Shown in pieces: positions 5,425 through 6,029 of a stretch of DNA of 6,029 nucleotides. The stretch comes from Gammaproteobacteria bacterium (GTDB lineage Bacteria; Pseudomonadota; Gammaproteobacteria; SZUA-21). The position numbers were made by a program, and so were the translations under genes. The DNA lies in assembly GCA_027021095.1 (NCBI GenBank), contig JALUUZ010000546.1, positions 1-6,029 on the forward strand, in the 5' to 3' direction. The notes below the pieces were generated by a model, which was not told where the DNA came from, did not search any database, and saw nothing but the letters and a program-made list of their open reading frames with translations. Position 1 is the first letter of the stretch. Each line of letters opens with the position of its first letter.

Positions 5425-6029
5425 TCAGCTCGTAAACCGCGTTGGCCGCCGTGCCGGCGACCCGGTGGCGTGGATAGTAGACGCCGGACGCATAGCGTGC
5501 ACGCCCGAGCTTCTGCCGAAGCGTTTGTTCGGACAGGCGTTTGTCGTGCAGCGCTTGCTGTAATTCGTCCTTCGCCTTCTGCCTGGCCTTGAACAGCGCC
5601 ATCTGTACGCGGCTGTAGACATTGACCGCGCCGTCGCCCGAGGTTTCGATCGCGAGAAAATTGATGTCCGGATATTTCGAACTAATGATCGACTGCACAC
5701 CATCGGAGACACCGGAAGACGGCATACAGCCGAACGGTTTGACACTGATCACCAAGTGCGCTTTTCTTTTGGCAAAGGTCTGGATCACCTTGCCGACCTC
5801 CATATGTCCTTCGCCACCGCGCAGTTCGTTGTAATAGTGCTTGTGGCTGATCCGTGCAATCTCGTCCATGTCCGGCAGGTGGTAATTTTTCAACCCGACC
5901 GCGCGCGCGTAGGTATAGAAAAACCGCTTGATAAAGAAGACCGCCAGCCTGGTCAACAGAATCGTCCTGCGCGGAGACTTGTCCAGGTGCTGCTGTTCAT
6001 ACGGGTCCAGCTGGTGCAGGCGCATTCGC
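5420..6029 (-). CDS. C-terminal part of a BadF/BcrA-type (2-hydroxyacyl-CoA dehydratase) activase-related protein, truncated by the window edge
   Basis: The frame is open from the right edge to the TGA at 5422-5420, showing about 203 residues. The ATG at 6025 is probably internal, since the upstream codon is open and the family is very long. Numbering from that Met, PFGCMPSSGVSDGVQS at 97-112 and ETSGDGAVNVYSRVQM at 127-142 are the family hallmarks, and the end ...RHRVAGTAANAVYELT fits the family's C-terminus. From memory, these proteins run to about 1,400 residues, with ATPase activase domains first and DUF2229/2-hydroxyglutaryl-CoA dehydratase-like modules later. The visible piece would be the tail of the last module, with Cys100 (bases 5728-5726) a candidate cluster or catalytic residue. 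Classical activases use ATP to drive one electron into 2-hydroxyacyl-CoA dehydratases or benzoyl-CoA reductases; the function of the large fused forms is not established. The family is recognised from motifs only, so the exact subfamily is less certain. Confidence 0.8.
   Translation of the reverse strand, partial: RMRLHQLDPYEQQHLDKSPRRTILLTRLAVFFIKRFFYTYARAVGLKNYHLPDMDEIARISHKHYYNELRGGEGHMEVGKVIQTFAKRKAHLVISVKPFGCMPSSGVSDGVQSIISSKYPDINFLAIETSGDGAVNVYSRVQMALFKARQKAKDELQQALHDKRLSEQTLRQKLGRARYASGVYYPRHRVAGTAANAVYELT

Overview
The window looks like ordinary chromosomal DNA from a GC-rich proteobacterium, most likely an anaerobic or sulfur-cycle-type gammaproteobacterium. This is inferred from codon usage, a tRNA with an encoded CCA end, a YcgR-type c-di-GMP receptor, and a large CoA-dehydratase-activase-like protein. 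No species can be named from the sequence alone. Coding density is high and there is no gene-free stretch over 300 bases. I see no transposase, integrase, CRISPR array or phage gene.

Layout. (1) Bases 1-2349, plus strand: the 3' 782 codons of an alpha-glucan (glycogen/maltodextrin) phosphorylase whose N-terminus lies off the left edge. (2) Bases 2350-2422: a short spacer with a plausible sigma-70 promoter (extended -10). (3) Bases 2423-3136, plus strand: a complete TTG-started YcgR-like PilZ protein with both c-di-GMP-binding motifs intact. (4) Bases 3137-3240: a convergent spacer with two clear inverted repeats and no obvious T-tract terminator. (5) Bases 5080 down to 3241, minus strand: a compact three-gene cluster. 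It holds a small predicted lipoprotein of unknown function, then a family-2 glycosyltransferase of the TIGR04283 type six bases downstream, then a DUF2064/TIGR04282-type nucleotidyl/glycosyl transferase. (6) Bases 5081-5258: a divergent promoter region. (7) Bases 5259-5335, plus strand: tRNA-Arg with anticodon CCT. (8) Bases 5420-6029, minus strand: the C-terminal part of a BadF/BcrA-type activase-related protein (2-hydroxyacyl-CoA dehydratase activase family) that runs off the right edge.

How they fit together. The left part pairs a storage-polysaccharide enzyme with a second-messenger receptor on the same strand, but the receptor appears to have its own promoter, so a functional link is only suggestive. 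The minus-strand cluster is the recurring 'rSAM/selenodomain-associated transferase 1 and 2' pair. Databases often label these families 'arsenosugar biosynthesis', but no arsM, arsS or other radical SAM gene is visible here. With a lipoprotein leading the cluster, an envelope-glycan role is at least as reasonable. I did not find a clearly new system. The points most worth a second look are this lipoprotein-led cluster, the doubtful start of the DUF2064 gene, and the palindromes in the convergent spacer.
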